NCBI GenBank assembly: GCA_902475285.1
Contig: CABRZA010000017.1
Location: forward strand, 1 to 23,396
From: an uncultured Porphyromonadaceae bacterium
GTDB taxonomy: Bacteria > Bacteroidota > Bacteroidia > Bacteroidales > Muribaculaceae
Length of the DNA: 23,396 nt
Reading direction: 5' to 3'
Shown: positions 22,405-23,396 of the stretch, in pieces
Position numbering within the stretch: the stretch's first letter is position 1
Layout of the letters: each line of letters opens with the position of its first letter
The notes under the pieces: model-generated
Told to the model about the DNA's origin: nothing
Databases searched by the model: none
Seen by the model: the letters and a program-made list of their open reading frames with translations, nothing else
Made by a program: the position numbers and the translations under genes

Positions 22405-23396
22405 TTAATTTACGATAATCTTTCGAGTTAGAGAACCTTGGCGCACGATGTAGATACCATGGGTGAGATTGTCGATGTTGTTCGAAACCTTTATGCCGCT
22501 CGTGGTAAATACCTCGATGTCGCCGCTCTTGTCGGCTACCACACCGTCTACACTGGTATATGTGCGCACGGTGACGGTTGTTGAGGTTTCGGCATTGCCG
22601 TCGGAACTTTTCACAGTGATGGTTGCCGTACCTTCGGCAATAGCCATGACCATACCAGTCTGGTCGACGGTGGCAACACTTTCGTCGGAGCTGCTCCACG
22701 CCACGGTCCTGTAGGTGGCATTGGCAGGAAGCACTTCCACGCTCAATTGGACGGTTTGTCCGTCGTCGAGGATGATGCCGTCAGAGTCGAGGCGCAGTTC
22801 GGCCACAAGCACGGCATCCATTTCTTCGGTGAAGAAGAAGTCTTTCCACTGGGGCGCGGCCTGGTACTCATCGCGGCTCTCGGCAGGAACGAATAGAGTG
22901 CACTCCCACTTGTTGATGTCGTCGAGGGCCTGCTCTCCGCGCACTGGTGGCGTCACCGAGTAGGAGTAGTATTTGCTGAGCCCCGTGCAGTCGGAAAAGG
23001 CTTCCTTGCCTATCGTTTCCACCATATATCCCGCCGAGAAGTAGTTGAGCGACGAACAGCCGGAGAAGGCCCAGTTGCCTATACTCGTCACACCATTGCC
23101 TATTTTGAGCGACGCAAGGTTGGTGCAGCCGTAGAACTCGTTGTCGTATATTCGTGTTTCTGCATCCGAAATCTCCACGCTTCGGAGGCTCGTGTTGCGG
23201 TAGAAAGGCGAGTAACCGTGGTCGGCATCTGTCTGATATGATATCCGCCGGCCTATATACACTTCATCTAAGGGGCAAGAACTAAAGAGCGGACTACTGC
23301 CGTTGCTGCCTAAGGTCAGTCTGTCAATAAATTGGCCGTTGACAACGATGTTTGTTACTGAGGCATTGTCAGATCCACTATTTCCTGAGCTGTCCT
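22405..23396 (-). CDS. BspA-like leucine-rich-repeat surface protein with Ig-like domain and C-terminal sorting tail (5' end outside window)
   Basis: Only the last 330 or so codons are present; the frame stays open without a stop to the window edge, so the start lies beyond it. A GTG at 23262 is internal. Visible parts in order: a Ser/Asn-rich segment; LRR_5 (BspA-type) repeats such as NEFYGCTNLASLKIGNGVTS, IGNWAFSGCSSLNYF and IGKEAFSDCTGL; a linker ending FVPAESRDEYQAAPQW; a bacterial Ig-like (BIG2) domain with VEVLPANATYRTVAWSSSDE and the closing AEGTATITVKSS; then a tail of about 40 residues, IEVFTTSGIKV to GIYIVRQGSLTRKIIVN, like type IX secretion or related sorting tails. It would be exported to the cell surface and bind host or glycan targets. 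Ligand unknown. The codon use is slightly less GC-rich than its neighbours. Confidence 0.88.
   Translation of the reverse strand, partial: DSSGNSGSDNASVTNIVVNGQFIDRLTLGSNGSSPLFSSCPLDEVYIGRRISYQTDADHGYSPFYRNTSLRSVEISDAETRIYDNEFYGCTNLASLKIGNGVTSIGNWAFSGCSSLNYFSAGYMVETIGKEAFSDCTGLSKYYSYSVTPPVRGEQALDDINKWECTLFVPAESRDEYQAAPQWKDFFFTEEMDAVLVAELRLDSDGIILDDGQTVQLSVEVLPANATYRTVAWSSSDESVATVDQTGMVMAIAEGTATITVKSSDGNAETSTTVTVRTYTSVDGVVADKSGDIEVFTTSGIKVSNNIDNLTHGIYIVRQGSLTRKIIVN

Overview
The window looks like a chromosomal segment of a GC-rich Bacteroidales bacterium. The gut family Muribaculaceae is my best guess, but that is inference. The evidence is a set of Bacteroidetes-type promoters (TTG, 20-21 nt, TAnnTTTG), start codons with little Shine-Dalgarno signal, a DUF4421-type envelope protein, a BamD-omega gene pair, and a BspA-like leucine-rich-repeat protein with a C-terminal sorting-type tail. 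Most genes are housekeeping or envelope genes with recognisable families. I see no tRNA, rRNA, insertion sequence, prophage, CRISPR array or known defence cluster.

Layout. (1) 1-680: a short hypothetical gene holding three in-frame copies of a palindrome-containing repeat, closed by a hairpin that serves the opposing gene. (2) 715-5747, minus strand: a patatin phospholipase, a GH13 amylase-family enzyme and PRPP synthetase (prs) form an apparent operon with its own promoter and terminator; a FadL-type outer-membrane transporter follows directly. (3) 5821-6829, minus: a ROK-family sugar kinase with terminator and probable promoter. (4) 6991-10914, plus: pyrE heads a tight run with an SRPBCC-like protein, a cysteine-rich Rieske-like lipoprotein, an SGNH hydrolase and an MBOAT acyltransferase. 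The last two look like a cell-surface O-acylation pair. (5) 10947-12290, plus: bamD and rpoZ with promoter and terminator. (6) 12333-15037, plus: dCMP deaminase, an S41 C-terminal processing protease and 5-formyltetrahydrofolate cyclo-ligase. (7) 15041-16161, minus: a DUF4421 protein, convergent with group 6 and only 3 bp away. (8) 16221-22026, minus: uvrB, ygiQ, nth, a TRIC-type channel and gtrA, with overlapping reading frames from end to end. (9) 22027-23396: an intergenic stretch with two diverged copies of a GTAGGG-headed palindrome and a separate perfect hairpin, then the 3' part of a large surface protein that runs off the window.

How the genes fit together. Nucleotide metabolism recurs (prs makes PRPP, pyrE uses PRPP, dCMP deaminase feeds dTMP synthesis, and the cyclo-ligase supplies folate), but the genes lie in separate units. 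Envelope functions are the second theme (FadL, MBOAT-SGNH, BamD, DUF4421, the leucine-rich-repeat protein). DNA repair (UvrB, Nth) is translationally coupled to a radical SAM protein and two small membrane proteins. The least ordinary signals are the palindrome family, found once inside a gene and once between genes, and the non-canonical cysteine pattern and start codon of the Rieske-like lipoprotein. Nothing here proves a new system.
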